Below, piece by piece: positions 44,400 to 56,790 of a stretch of DNA of 56,790 bases. Both the position numbers and the translations under genes were made by a program. Every line of letters begins with the position of its first letter. Position 1 is the stretch's first letter. A model generated the notes under the pieces. That model ran no database searches, was not told the DNA's origin, and saw only the letters and a program-made list of their open reading frames with translations. This stretch comes from Saccoglossus kowalevskii (lineage: Eukaryota; Hemichordata; Enteropneusta; Harrimaniidae), in assembly GCF_000003605.2 (NCBI RefSeq), contig NW_003109983.1, forward strand, positions 23,843 through 80,632, in the 5' to 3' direction.

Positions 44400-47300
44400 T
44401 AATTTAGTTGCCAGTCTTCGTGAAAATAAATATTGATAAATTTGTATCATACCAAGACATGATTTCAATTCTCCCGAATTAATAGAATAAATTTACTCAT
44501 CCGCAGCTGCAAACCATATGCATTTAACTTTAGTTTCAATTAGATAACCTTAGCTTTCATGGACTTTTCAGTTTTAAGTGAATTTTATACCACTGTAGTC
44601 GCTATAATACTTCAACTAGTATCTCCAGATTCAACTAGTATCTCCAGATTCTCTTTTCAGTTGTCTCCACGGATACAAATTGTACACATACATACTTCTC
44701 TCTTCCTTATAAAGTCTGATCAATTTTTTGCTTGTAACAGTTTCATACTTTCATATCCCTCTTCAAATAATTTACAGTACATTATCAGTAATTTATCAAA
44801 TTGACGCTCAACTGTGGATTCTGTATCGGTACTACTGAATAAGTTGCTCTATTCAAACCTCATATGATTGAGCCAATTTCTATTCGACAATGTAGGTTTC
44901 TTCCACATTTTGCTTCAATGATACATCTGGAGCAGCACTTTTCCTGTACATGTTTTCAAAGTACCACTAGATTTACGATTAGCATTACGCCACTTACTGA
45001 AATTTCGAATACTAATAATTGAGTAATTTACAACTGTATCTGCTTGGTCCATTATCTGATGGTCCATTACTGGATATTTTTTTTATAGTGAAACCATTTT
45101 TTTTAGTTTCACGAGTACCCACGGAATACAGATAATAGATGTTTGAATCAGTTATGACACAGTTAGTACACTGCATTTACCTTTTACGCAGGTTTCACAC
45201 GATTCATTTGTCATGTTTACTATGACGCACAGGAGTAATATAACCTACTTGTGTACATTATATTAGGTCTTTAAAATGTTTGGTTTTGTGGTGCGTGACT
45301 GCTACCTCATATTTAGCATAGCATTTTCTTGGCCTCATTACATGAACTTGGCTATTAATAACACTTAGACAAACTATAGGACTTCAGGATTTTGCAAATG
45401 AGTGCAATTTGTGCACACACACATTGAGCATAATTACACTCGAGGGTAACACATCTAGAGGTGTATCTTAACACTATATATTATACTAACACCATTATGT
45501 CACGACAAAAAATTGTGAGATATAGAGATAATATCCTTCCTATAGGGAATAATGAATTATGTTAACAAGTTATTTAACACTTCAACATTGGAATAAAATG
45601 TTTACAATAATTGACCCAATTTGGCCTTAAATTGCTTACATGCTCTGTATAAAAATGACTTTTGGGTATTTAAACAAAGCTTACATTGTTGGAACAGATG
45701 ATGAAAAACGTTTTTATAATAAAGTAATTAACAAAAAACATAAAATCTTTCTGTTATGATCACATTTGTCATCAGAACTAATGATGTTAAAAAGCCTTGC
45801 CTATTACACTGCACTTATCGCTTTCTGAAACTGAAATAGATTGAACTTATTGGCCTTGGAATGTTGTGGTTCAATATAAAATACATCGATTACGTATAAA
45901 TGCACGTATAGCATGCATGGTCATATATATATACAACCCCACATATTCTTTTATCCAACAAGAAGTAGAGAGTGCATACTGAATTATCTACTGTCATGCA
46001 CTTGAATACTAAATCAAACGCGGATGTAATTGGAAGCCTCCACTTTAAAGACGTCATTAACCTGTTAATATAGCGAATAGTAAATTCGCTCTATCGACAG
46101 CGGAAACATATCGAGAAGCTAGCCATCTTGGCTGTGTAATAATCTCTGTCATAATTTTTTATATTTTGTCATGACAGTTACTCTAATTACATTCAGATAC
46201 CGAAAGAGCCAACGATCGATAAATTAAATGTTGTTGCTCATTAAGAAAATTACATTAGCCATCCATGGGATATAATTTCTAATTTACATAATCGTGATGT
46301 GTACTCGTGAGCACAAATTATATCTTCTAAATAAATTTGTTATATTATTGCATAGACAGCAATTGATTGTGTCTCTGGTATTATGTATCGTGTGTTTTGC
46401 GAATATAAATCCCAATGGACCATCGAATGGTGACACTTTGATTGACGAGGTTATTATTGTTTCCTCAAAATTACATTCAACTTAGATAGTGCTTTTTTAA
46501 TATAATCCATTCTGTAATGCACTAATGATAGAATAAGCTGTGCTCATGGGATTGCATCTTGAAATGAATTAGTGATAGCTTCCAATAATATTTAATTATT
46601 TTTCCACTATATAGAAAAAGAAGTTGAAAATTTAAATTGCATGTAAAGTGAAGACTATTCTAACAATGTTGTCGATTGGTGGAGTTTTCGATGGTAAATA
46701 TGTGCAATACAAATTATATACAACTAAACCAACCGTTTGAAAAGTTTTTAATAATTCGAAAAATCAAATTGTGAATTACGTTCAGGTTAAACATATTTCA
46801 AACATCACATAAGCTGGCCTATTGCAATATTGCTACACTTTAATTAAAACAGAAAAATCAAGAAACATTAGCTGAGTTTCTCGTTTTCATCTGGACGGCA
46901 ATTTCGTAACATCCATCGAGTGATGTCAAAGGAAATTGAAGTTACAACATTTGCATCTAGAGATCAAACGAAGTTTTCAAATCAAACGTATTATACTTTA
47001 TTGTGACTTTATACAGGTAGATAATCCATCTCATGTGCTGACAAAGTCAGTATCTGTGTTTTGATTTGATGTCAACGTGTCAACGTGACTTTTCTCTTTA
47101 ATCTAAGAAACAGTACATTATACTTCTGAGAGTAATTTCAAGAAGGGCTAAACCTAAATCGATACTGATAACTGAATTTTAATTTTTATCTTAATAAATC
47201 TGAAACCGATCCGACGAAAACATCATCGTAAATCAGTCAGGAAACAAGGATAAACTGTTCCTGATTGAATATCGATTATTCAATAGTAGATAACTTGAAA

Positions 47301-48415
47301 GTGACTTTTTTAATTAAAAAATAAGGTTCTGACATTTATACATTCATACAGCATCCCTTGATACATTTAGTTAATCATTCCATTCTTCGTGTCGGATGCG
47401 CATCTCAAATCATATAACACTTCAAATTACTTGTAAATAGTAGTAGCCATTATGACTGTACCTTGTTCATGTGAGACTTGTAAGGATTTGAATGTAACCT
47501 AAATTGTAATCAGTTGTTTATTCAGCGTTTTGAGACTTGACATTCCGAAACAGCACTGTATGATTGAGAGTAAATACGGTGGAGTGGGTTCGTCGACTCT
47601 GTTTACTAAAGAATGGCCAACTATGAATGTATAACGCGCTTTATTCAGTAGAAATAACATGTAATACTTCTATAGTTAGATATATATATTGTAAGACTTT
47701 ATTTGTGTGTTAGTGTACCCCACAACAAAATAAAAAGTCATTTGACATTTTTGGACATTCAACTTTTTCTTTCTTTGTGAAACAATTTCATGGACCATGA
47801 TTGTAACCACGGCAACATAAATAATTCAGTCAAATGGCTGTGAATAGAAAGACATGTTCAAGTTACACTCATGGCTGCTTTCCGCATTTACTTGTTCATG
47901 TCGCGTGCGAGATTACAAGTACCACGATTTAATGCACTCAATTACCGGTTGCTATAGTAACGAGTCCGACGAAATCGTTCGCTTGCTCATAGATGTATAT
48001 GCATGGATTTCATTTTGTATTACTTTGTACCCCTAGTCAATATGGGAATATAGATTTAAAAGTTATAGGGTCGATGACCTATTTTCGAATAAAACACTAT
48101 GATTGTATTTTCAAGAATGAGAGTGATGACAGTATTAAAATGATTTTACCATCATTTGATTCCTATGGTGGAGATATCATGCAATATGCTGACGACATAG
48201 TGTTACATGTACATATATAATGAATGATGATATATTTTCAATACTCTACATCTTTTTTTAAAAATCAAGATGTTTTAAAGAGTTGAACAATGCCAATTTA
48301 CTTTCATATTGTGTTTCAAGCTTTTTTGTAAAATTAAAATAGCGATATTTAAAAGGAAATTTAGTAAAATGTGTCCTGGATACGCTACTGTAACACACAA
48401 ACAGAATATTGTTTC

Positions 48416-48420
<5 letters not shown>
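44400..48420. other. Gene-poor AT-rich stretch
   Basis: No supported gene. There is an 18-bp tandem duplication CTAGTATCTCCAGATTCA at about 44616-44652. The ORF at 47993-48220 ends in an isolated YADD-like string without other reverse transcriptase motifs. Confidence 0.45.

Positions 48421-48486
<66 letters not shown>
48421..48486. repeat. (AT)n microsatellite at LINE 3' end
   Basis: A 66-base uninterrupted AT run that directly abuts the 3' terminus of the minus-strand LINE fragment. It may be the LINE's own tail repeat or its insertion site. Confidence 0.95.
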
Positions 48487-48488
<2 letters not shown>

Positions 48489-48908
48489 TTATTTCGTACT
48501 GTGGCCATTGGCCTTATGTACAGATACAAATAAATACATAATAAATTAGATTGGAATGGTCGCAGAAACAAGTAAAGAAAAACAAATATAAAATCATAAT
48601 ACATAACATTTGCATAATTAAGTGTTCTCTTCAAGCATAAGCTGACGTACTTGAAAACTATAAAATATAAATTTACCAAGGTTTAATTGTATATATGGGG
48701 TTTGATTCTGAAATAATGAAATAAACTTTATCTCTGTAGGTGGGGAGTAGTAATACTGTGCAATAAACTTCAACCTTAGGGAGTTATATTTGGGACAAAC
48801 TAATGTAAAGTGGTATTCGTCCTCAATTACATTACAGCCAAAAGGACACAACCTCTGGTTACGTGGAGTACCACTGGCCCTACCCTTTTCAGTTGTTTCA
48901 TATTATCA
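48487..48908 (-). pseudogene. Non-LTR retrotransposon 3' end (ORF2 C-terminus plus 3' UTR)
   Basis: Read on -, the open frame gives ETTEKGRASGTPRNQRLCPF then GCNVIEDEYHFTLVCPKYNS and LRLKFIAQYY, ending ...RQLMLEENT-stop at 48618. The C-x3-C...H-F-x3-C pattern is the usual zinc-knuckle-like end of LINE ORF2 proteins. The 3' UTR ends AAGGCCAATGGCC...AAATAAAG and then the (AT)n tract. A stop codon lies just upstream of the fragment, so it is 5'-truncated, as is normal for LINE insertions. Not functional. Confidence 0.85.
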
Positions 48909-50467
48909 AGGAACTATGGGTCCATGATTATACATTTTGACGCAATGACCATTGTCATGCGATGAATGCACAAGTAGGCTTCTACATTGATTGAATTTGT
49001 CAGCTATAACAAAGTATTTGGCATGCTTTGTCGTTGAGCATGAAATAATTGCATCGTGGAATTTACACCTTACACCGCACACAAATTAAATGTAATAAAA
49101 TATGGAGTACTGTAACAGCCAAATCATTAACGTACACACTTTTTAATGGTTTAAAGATATTATATGAGACAAAAATAATTATCATACATACATCGACAAC
49201 CGAAAGGCATCTTTATGTTTAATGGAGCCTTTTTCTCCGTTATCACAGGAGCGTTAATGATACGAGTACATGCGTTGGAGTGAAAGGGCTTGTCGACTCA
49301 CGTCCACGAAAATCAACACCAAGTCTACGTTTGTTATATATTTCGACTTACAGAGGAAACAACAGAACAAACAGATCAAACGCGTTACATCACAGACAAT
49401 TACCTAATGTTGTCGAATAATTATATTGAGGATAAACTTAGTTCTATTTGGGTGATTTATTTTTTCAACATAATTCACGACGTCATCGATCGATCAAAGC
49501 GATCCTTACTGTTTGGTTGCATCGTGGCATCTTCGTTTACACGTTTACTCTGGTGACAAGCTTTCAATGCTCGTAATAATAATTTAGTTAGAGAGAGCCG
49601 CCCGATGGGCAAGCCAAAAAGGTTAAACGTGGCTGTCCGTGTTACCGTTTGCGTGATTTATTATGGCCGTTTCCGGTGTAAACAAACAGCATATTCGAAT
49701 GTGATGTAACTATATTAGAACGTGTCAAATAGTGGTGCCATAGTTTACACCAAATACGAGCGATGTTCATGGAGTTCAAAGATTGTCGTCATACTTCATG
49801 ACTGGTTATACAACATTTCATTTGATGAGAGTCGGCCCAGGAGTGACAGGCCCAAGCTACGATGTAAACTGTCTTATACTGCCTGTTTGTCAATTATGGA
49901 GCTAATCGCTGTATATTGTACATGACAGAGCGCATTCCGCCAATACGCCAACTGAATATTTAGTAATGTATATAAGAACCATACATGGATGAGAGTATTC
50001 AATATTTTATTCAGACACACAGCTTCTACTTAGCAATTGCGATGAAAATGTGACATATATTACATAGCATGAAGCTTACGAAAGACACTCCTTGTAAGAT
50101 AGTATTGAAGCACAGAAACGTGCAAAGGCACAGGGCACTCGAGAAGTACTGCCCAGTGGATAGACCATGCAGTGAGATGTGTGAATGAAACTGAAGAATA
50201 AGCTTCACTTATTCAATGTAGTCTCTTAACTAGTCTCTGGAAATATTGAATTGTTCGGCTTGAAATGCAACTATCTTTTCAATCTTCGTATTTTAGATTT
50301 GTAGGGTGTACATCAAACAGTTAGACTCTGAAACTGGGAATGAGAAACAAGAAAATTTGTTAAAAGCAGATATGTAATACAATCAATTTATTGATTAATG
50401 ATGTTATAATATATTGATTTTTCTGCGATATAGTATTTTTTTATTTGAAATTTCTATACAATATTCA
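48909..50467. other. Intergenic, nothing recognised
   Basis: Short ORFs only; no domain, array or element boundary that I can support. Confidence 0.45.
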
Positions 50468-51250
50468 CTCAGATCGTTAGCTTTAGATTCGCTCCGTTCG
50501 TTCGAATGAAAACAGGTATACGAGATAATAAAAATAAAATAAAAACAAATAAAAATATGGCAGAACACTTCACAAGACTCAGTTAGTTAAACAACTGCAA
50601 TTTCTAAGCAATCATCTGATTGGTATGTGAGTGAGTATATTCCTTTGAGTGGTTCGATGGAGAATAAGATAGATCGTATTTGATATCTTCCTATTACAAA
50701 CGTCGGTTTGGTAAGCATGTATGTGTTTGTTTAACCATACAGACGAGACAGATGCGTGAAATTTGACCTAAATGCAACCGTCTTCGTGTGCGGCGTAGAT
50801 ATTCATCTCCAGACAAATATCATCATCGTAATCCACCGATTTTCGAAAACGCAGAAACACATTTTTCCGCCATCGTTTAGCATACATCAAATTATTTATA
50901 TTTTAATTAGGTTTGTGGCTATGTTTGTTATTTTATTTCAAATTTAGCTCCCGACACATTTTCTCACTACACTACAAATATTAAAAATAAAGCAAAAAGT
51001 TTAATTGAACCGACCATAGATTATCATTTTTCAGTGACCCCATGCATTAGCTTTGCAGTCAGTGTAAATTAGTATGACAGAAATTTTGACCGTGACTCAT
51101 TTTTTGTTTTTGCATTAGGTTCTGTATAAAAAATAATAAGCAACATATTCACAAAGTAATAACAATTTCAACATTCATTAAAATACCTTGAGCAATTTAT
51201 TGAATGATGATCTTTTTTTGGCGATGATTTTTCTATTCAAAATACATTAT
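50468..51250. repeat. Local duplication, copy 1
   Basis: Shares an ordered series of blocks with 51251-52600 and 54410-56330: ACTCAGATCG-n-TTAGCTTTAGATTCG, CTGATTGGTATG, GCATGTATGTGTTTGTTTAA, GACAGATGCGTGAA-n-TTGACCT, ATCTCCAGACAAATATCATC and AACATATTCACAAAGTA. Length about 780 bases. Substantially diverged. Confidence 0.75.
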
Positions 51251-52600
51251 GCACTCGGATGTTTAGTTTAGATTCGGTCCCTTCGAATGACAACTTTTGT
51301 TATCTTATAAAAATAAACACATTCGATTACAAAATGAAGACAACACAAGTTGATTTTCCGACACATAATTACGATCGGTATGCCAGTGTACATGCTGCAT
51401 CGACCTGTGATTGGTATGCCGAAGAATAAAATAGATATCATATTATTGAAGTGAGTATTCGTACAGACGTAATTGTGGTACGCATGTGTGTGTTTAATCA
51501 TGGAGAGAATTCCAATCAAGCAATGACTAGACAGGGGCGTGAACCTTGACCTCTGTGCTGCCGTTTAACTGTGTTACGAAGATACCAATCTCCAGACAAG
51601 AGTTATCACCACCGATTTCTGACAACTAATCTAAATTAAGAACACAGATTCGAATATCGCTTACTCGCTTAGTTGTCAAATGTCACATCACTTGTTTTAG
51701 TAAATCGTTAAAATTTGCAATATGGACGAGGGCATAACATTTATAAGAATGTTGTCAGATTTTGTAAATTGACGAATACATTAAAATAAATATTTATGGG
51801 ACACTAACAACGTTATTCTTGCAGCTAACACTTTTTAATCACCGTAAATTAATACACGTTGATTCTAAACATTTCGATCCATGACTTTCCTCTCGTTCGC
51901 AATCTTATATAGAAATATGTAACATATTCACAAAGTATCAGCAGTTTTCAAGAACATTCAACAGTGATCAAATATCGAATGGCGGAATGTATGTTATTTT
52001 CATTCGAAATCTTCAAGTTGATAATATATACGCTTAGTTGTAAGAAACGGCGGATTACTAAAAGTATGGCAGTGCATACGAAACGACGTCACTCACCTGC
52101 CCTTGAGACATGTCAATTCAACGCATCGCATTAACCGAAATTATATTACGTAGCAGATGTCGTTCTACTGTACTAATGTATCTAATTGTTTGTTTGAGCT
52201 GATGACGCATAGATTGCATGTCCCCGGTGTATGTCCCGGTGCAATCAGTTGATATTGTCAACAGCTATTTATATATTATTCATATGTCTGTCCAATTATG
52301 GGTTCTTGTGCGCATGGTCTCTTTTAACGATTGTACCCCTGACGATGTTACGTACAAACCTGTATAGTGCCAGAATACACATTTGTATTGCGTTTTTCAA
52401 AATGACAGTATGGATGACAAATAAAGTTATGTCACGTCATTATTTGCGAGTGACTTCATAATGCAATGTATGAAAAGTATTCATTAGTAATGTTTTACAT
52501 TTAGAAGTCATTGGAGTGGGAATGTAATTTTGTAGCTTTTACTTTTACCACTCGAAGAACTAGCCTATGCTGTTTTGTACGACCTGATTATAGTTACCTC
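51251..52600. repeat. Local duplication, copy 2
   Basis: Directly follows copy 1. It begins GCACTCGGATG-n-TTAGTTTAGATTCGG, carries the same block order, then extends with blocks shared only with copy 3: GACGTCACTCACCTGCCC, TTACGTAGCAGAT, CAATTATGGGT, GAATACACATTTGTATT and GTCATTATTTGCGAGT. Confidence 0.8.
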
Positions 52601-53079
52601 ATTCTCACTCTGGTGGGATGATTGAATTTCTACGCGTTCATTCAATGTGGGAGATAAAACCCGCTTTAAAAACATTAATACATTAGCAGATCAATTAAAA
52701 CTCAATTCGTTTGTTTAGTCAGGATCTTTAAAACAACGATACATCCAATGATTGAATAACACTAAAAAAACATGATTATTTTATTCTAGAAAATTACGTA
52801 GTGGCGTGTGTTTCTGTGTCGTTTGCTGGTGAACGTTCTGCAAAATGAAATACAAAAACCAACGACGCGCTTACTACAATATCGATTTATTCTCGAGCTG
52901 CAACTGCACGTATTTTCACGATTTTCTGGGTATTATAGATTGAACAAGTCATTGTTAATGAAATAGTCCCCGTGGGAATTAGGGGAAAATGTTATTCATG
53001 TATCCAAACTGAATTTCATTTGTGCAGGATCATGTAGAAAGATATAGTAGCATAGACAAAAAGCAAGATTGCAGGCAGT
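52601..53079. other. Spacer between duplication and minisatellite
   Basis: No ORF or repeat recognised. Confidence 0.4.
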
Positions 53080-53550
53080 CAACCAACTTTGATCCGATTG
53101 TATCCTAACATGTACAATTTGAAATTTAAAAAAAAGGTGGCTGCCAGATGGTCATTTCGTATTCGAACACGAAACGAATCATCATGTATATGTATAATGT
53201 TTTCAAAAAAAATATGATGGATGCCAGTCGGCCATCTTTGCTCTGATTATGGAGCAAACTGACATGAGCATGTACTCCTATATGTATGATGTATGTATCA
53301 AAAATGAATGAGGATGGAATGCAAGATGTCTACCAGTCGGCCATCTTTGATCCGATTGTAAAACATATTGTCATGGACATGTAAACTAAAATGTATATAT
53401 ATATAGCAAATTCGAATGAAAACGACAAAAAATGTCCATGGTACTACATTTCCAAAAAAGAAGATGACCGCCGGCCAGCCATTATTGCTCCGATCGTGAA
53501 ACGAATAGGCATGTTTCCTAACATCTATAATGTATTTACAAAATGTGAAC
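53080..53550. repeat. Degenerate minisatellite, about four units
   Basis: The block GCCAGTCGGCCATCTTTG-n-CCGATTGT-n-AAAC-n-ATTGTCATG-n-ACATGTA recurs near 53140, 53225, 53332 and 53472, with spacings of roughly 85-140 bases. The ORFs on both strands here are products of the repeat. Confidence 0.75.
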
Positions 53551-54409
53551 AAAAAATCAGTAAACCAATGCATGTCCTCATGTTCTAGATAAAGCAATTG
53601 TGCCATACCTTTCCCCTTTTACTAAACCTAAGCTCGGAACTTTTATTTAATTAAACTTAAAGGAAACATCAATCCAAACAACATAATGATCCCTCAAGAA
53701 AAAGCTCCACAAATGTAGGAGAATGCAATTTACAGTTTTTTTTATATCACAGCTCAACTGGTTCGTAACCGGTCTTGTGATTGGTTGTTGACGAAATGCT
53801 GAACAGGCCACGCCCCCAACTGTACCGTGCGTTCGGGCAAACCGTTAGGAATTCCAAAATGGAGTAAATTTGTGTAGTTTTCTTGATTTATTCTGCAGAT
53901 ATCCGTAAAATGTAGGTCATTAGAAATTAGAAGGAGTAACTAATATTCTTCAACCTGGTATTTTTTTTTAGATTTTATTTTTCATTTTGTTCGTCTGTTT
54001 TTTCGAGTTTAAAACATGTGAGCTGGCTGGAGCCTTCATCCCTTGTCTATTTCTTACACTAGATACCAGCCGATACCCCCCCCCCCCTCCGCTCATAGAG
54101 ACTGCGTACTACAGTTGATTATGGTTCCTGGGCTCCCTGTGGCTAACATAAGCCAAACACGTGCATTGTGTCATGCAGGTATTCATGCGGACTATAAATA
54201 TGAATTTGTCAAATGAGTTTACGTAGACACAATAGTACGTACACAACGCCATAACAAATGAAAACCGCTTTATTTTGTTAATAATTGTACAATAATCACA
54301 TTCCGAATCGGTAAAATGAAACGAAACGCCGAATGGCAAGAGTTTTAGAGCTAACAATATACGAGTGTGCATACTGAGTCGACCTTTAATTGCTTTCCCA
54401 AATATTAAA
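53551..54409. other. Intergenic, includes a C13 homopolymer
   Basis: No gene seen. A run of about 13 C at 54077-54089 stands out and may be a site of sequencing or assembly error. Confidence 0.5.
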
Positions 54410-56330
54410 AAAATATTATTATATCATAGCAATGGATATTATTACATACGTCAGTTTGGTATGCATGATGTGTTTAATCATTAAGATAATTTTAATTAGG
54501 CATTGACTAGACAGAGGCGAGAACCTCGACCTAAGTGCAGATGTTTTTATACGGTGAAGTTATGAATTTCCAGACTGGACTCATTACCATAATCCACCTA
54601 AAGTATTTGAAAATAAATGAGCTGCTGTGGAATATGATACAACATAGCCGAATGACGTTTAACCTCAACAATCAAACAATGGTGATGACAGTAGTTTAAC
54701 TAAGGAGGTAACATTAATAGAATAACCCAATGACTGTCTTAATGTTCAAATCACATGACCAACAAACTTTGAATTTTAAAGTTGCAATATAGACGACGAC
54801 AATGCAATTAGTAGTGATAACGAACTGAAAACGTTATTGAAGCCTACATCCAAGTATTCGTTCAATGAAATAATGAACGACTGTATTCTGCATGCGCACT
54901 AAATGTTTTAGTACGTACAGGAGCAATCACCACACATGCGTAGGAGGTTTATATTTCATTGAACGTAGACTATGTATACAGTGTACTTCTTAAGCAAGCT
55001 TTGTTAATGGCATGCATTTTTCAGATACCACTATCCATGTCACGTTCGTATATTATATCAAGGGACTGAGTGAGACAAGTTTTATTATTATTTTACAAGC
55101 CAGGCTTGCATAAACTGAAATAAAGAAGCATTTACATCGGGTGCGTCCGAAATCTGAAAAGATCGTGGGTTTTGACGTAAAAACACTTTCTCTCGGCCAT
55201 GTTTCAGTCTATGGAAAATTAGTTGTATAACAAATATGTCCGTCTTTTTGTCTTCTGATTTAAATGTGTACATTATTTGAAAAAAAACAATAGAATTTTT
55301 TATCACTGAACCGGCCGTGCTTCAAACATTTCCCATTGTTTCATGTATTACCTCAATAACCATCACAACGTTGATCCAAAACGTTTTGATCCATGACTTT
55401 TAATTTCGTTTTTAATATAGTTGTTGACACAGTGTTTCATTGCATCAATTCCCCCTCACTCAAAATAAAAACGGTATTTTTTTTAAAAATTAAACCGTCT
55501 CTGTTTTAAACCTTTTCTTATGGTCCCATGTATTGACATATGAACTTTCAAACAAAAATATTCATGCAACTATTTCGATCGCCTTCATATTTATTCGTCT
55601 GAATACACATAGCGATTAAATGCCAAATGACGAAATGTAGATTCGAAGACTTCAAGCGAACAATACATACGCATCGTTGCCAGAAATATTGAAAGCAGAT
55701 TACTAAATGTATGTCAGTAGGTACTAGACGACGTCACTCACCTGCCCATGAGACATGTCGGCTTACTGCATTACAAAGGCAATGCATTAAAAATCCCTGA
55801 ATTTATGTTACGTAGCAGATTTTATTCTCCTGTACTAATGTGTCTACCTTTTTGTGTGTGTAAGAACATGTCGCACAGACTGTAAGTCACAAAGGGATAA
55901 CAATTAAGCAATTTCAAATTTATTTCATATATATTATTCATATCTATGCCCAATTATGGGTGTTTGTGTGCACGATTTCTTTGCTTGAGTGTACACCTTA
56001 CGGCGTTACGGTGGAGTAAAATTCTGCATAGTACCGGAATACACATTTGTATTTCATTTTTGACAACATAGAGGACGAATAAAGTCACATGTCATTATTT
56101 GCGAGTCAGAACACGAGCCGATCACTGAAACAGATCATTGAGTGATCTTTAACATTTCGATTACCACAAGTCGTTTCATATTATATTTAGCCTCCCACGC
56201 GAGAAAACAAATTATTGTTTCTCGCTGAAGGATTAATTCATATACCCGTAGGACACAATTTATGTTGTAGCTTTTATCATGAATAGTACTACCAGGCTTG
56301 TTATTGTTATATTATTGTTGCACTCATTGG
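54410..56330. repeat. Local duplication, copy 3
   Basis: Repeats the blocks of copy 2 in the same order and orientation: TTTGGTATGCATGATGTGTTTAATCAT, GACTAGACAGAGGCG (near 54509), TTTTGATCCATGACTTT (near 55383), GACGTCACTCACCTGCCC (near 55730), TTACGTAGCAGATT, CAATTATGGGTGTTTG, GGAATACACATTTGTATT and GTCATTATTTGCGAGTCA. It carries an extra 600 or so bases in the middle (about 54680-55310). Confidence 0.8.
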
Positions 56331-56790
56331 ATAGATTATATGTGTACGTTGCTCTCATTGTGTAGCGTGAGTCAGTGCACAGATTGAGGGCAAATTGTTA
56401 TTCTTGTTAGAGACACATACATCAAATACAATGTACCTGTAATTTACTTGCGATTACCGAACGCGTCTAAACGCCCGTGCAACAAAAACATGAGGTACGT
56501 TCTATTTACATATATGCAATTGCAACAATAAATAGTACATGGTTATTTTTATCGTATCGTCTGGTGTATAATTTTATTATTGTTATCATACGACATTTTC
56601 TGATTACAACACTTTTTGTCTAATTCATATGAACGGTCTTGCCCTTGTTATCCAAAATAAATAGAATAAACAGCCAATGTTAATAGAATGGCCGAGGTGT
56701 TAAAATTAATTAAGTACTGGCTAATCGAATTCAGCTTAAGTATTCCTCTAATGCATGATTTTTAGTTAATTTTGAGTACTTTTTTGGACT
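56331..56790. other. Window end, nothing recognised
   Basis: No ORF or element. A short match CATTGTGTAG-n-AGTGCACAGATT near 56358 also occurs near 33621. Confidence 0.4.

Noticed and set aside
47993-48220. ORF with YADD string (MQYADDIVLHV) resembling reverse transcriptase
   Set aside because: No other RT motif lies upstream in any frame and the frame is closed nearby. The four-residue match is probably chance or too decayed to call.
48309-48679. ORFs containing long Tyr-Ile repeats
   Set aside because: Translation of the (AT)n tract; not protein coding.
53298-53606. 102-codon minus-strand ORF
   Set aside because: Lies entirely in a degenerate minisatellite; an open frame by chance.

Overview
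This is eukaryotic, AT-rich, gene-poor DNA. Introns have GT-AG (once GC-AG) boundaries, polyadenylation signals are AATAAA, and degraded LINE and Ty3/gypsy fragments, foldback elements and degenerate tandem arrays are abundant. The gene families (an anion-type Cys-loop receptor, an astacin joined to a vWD domain) and the retroelement types point to an invertebrate animal. A lophotrochozoan such as a bivalve or brachiopod is my guess, but the sequence alone does not prove it.

Layout. (1) 1-1.6 kb: a (TA)n intron tract, then the terminal exon (TM4 and tail) of a Cys-loop ligand-gated chloride-channel-like subunit on +. (2) 1.9-3.5 kb: two LTR-like or promoter-like segments. (3) 10.8-4.08 kb on -: the one complete gene, a secreted astacin zinc metalloprotease with a C-terminal vWD domain. 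I rebuilt nine exons in which every splice phase fits, giving 438 aa. The gene is tail-to-tail with the channel. (4) 12-15.1 kb: an unassigned ORF pair, then an old tandem array of about 165-bp units. (5) 19-26.4 kb: a gypsy RT/RNase H fragment, a LINE ORF1-like fragment, a 63-bp exact direct repeat and one copy of a dispersed repeat. (6) 32-36 kb: the second copy of that repeat, a LINE 3' end, two coding-like segments near a CpG-rich patch, and a long foldback. (7) 40.8-44.4 kb: a palindromic array, an unassigned 166-codon ORF ending at the edge of a minisatellite, and coding-like exons. (8) 48.4-56.3 kb: (AT)n beside a LINE 3' end, then three diverged copies of a local duplication and a minisatellite.

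The most interesting observation is in the astacin. The two positions that form the conserved long-range Cys42-Cys198 disulfide are both serine, although they lie in different exons. The zinc site, Met-turn and other disulfide are intact, leaving an even number of cysteines in the secreted product. This looks like coordinated loss of a structural disulfide rather than decay, in a protease that also has a vWD module instead of the usual EGF/CUB/MAM tail.

The rest is intergenic or repeat-derived. Many ORFs there are probably chance or remnants of mobile DNA, and confidences are set low accordingly. All similarities were judged by eye.
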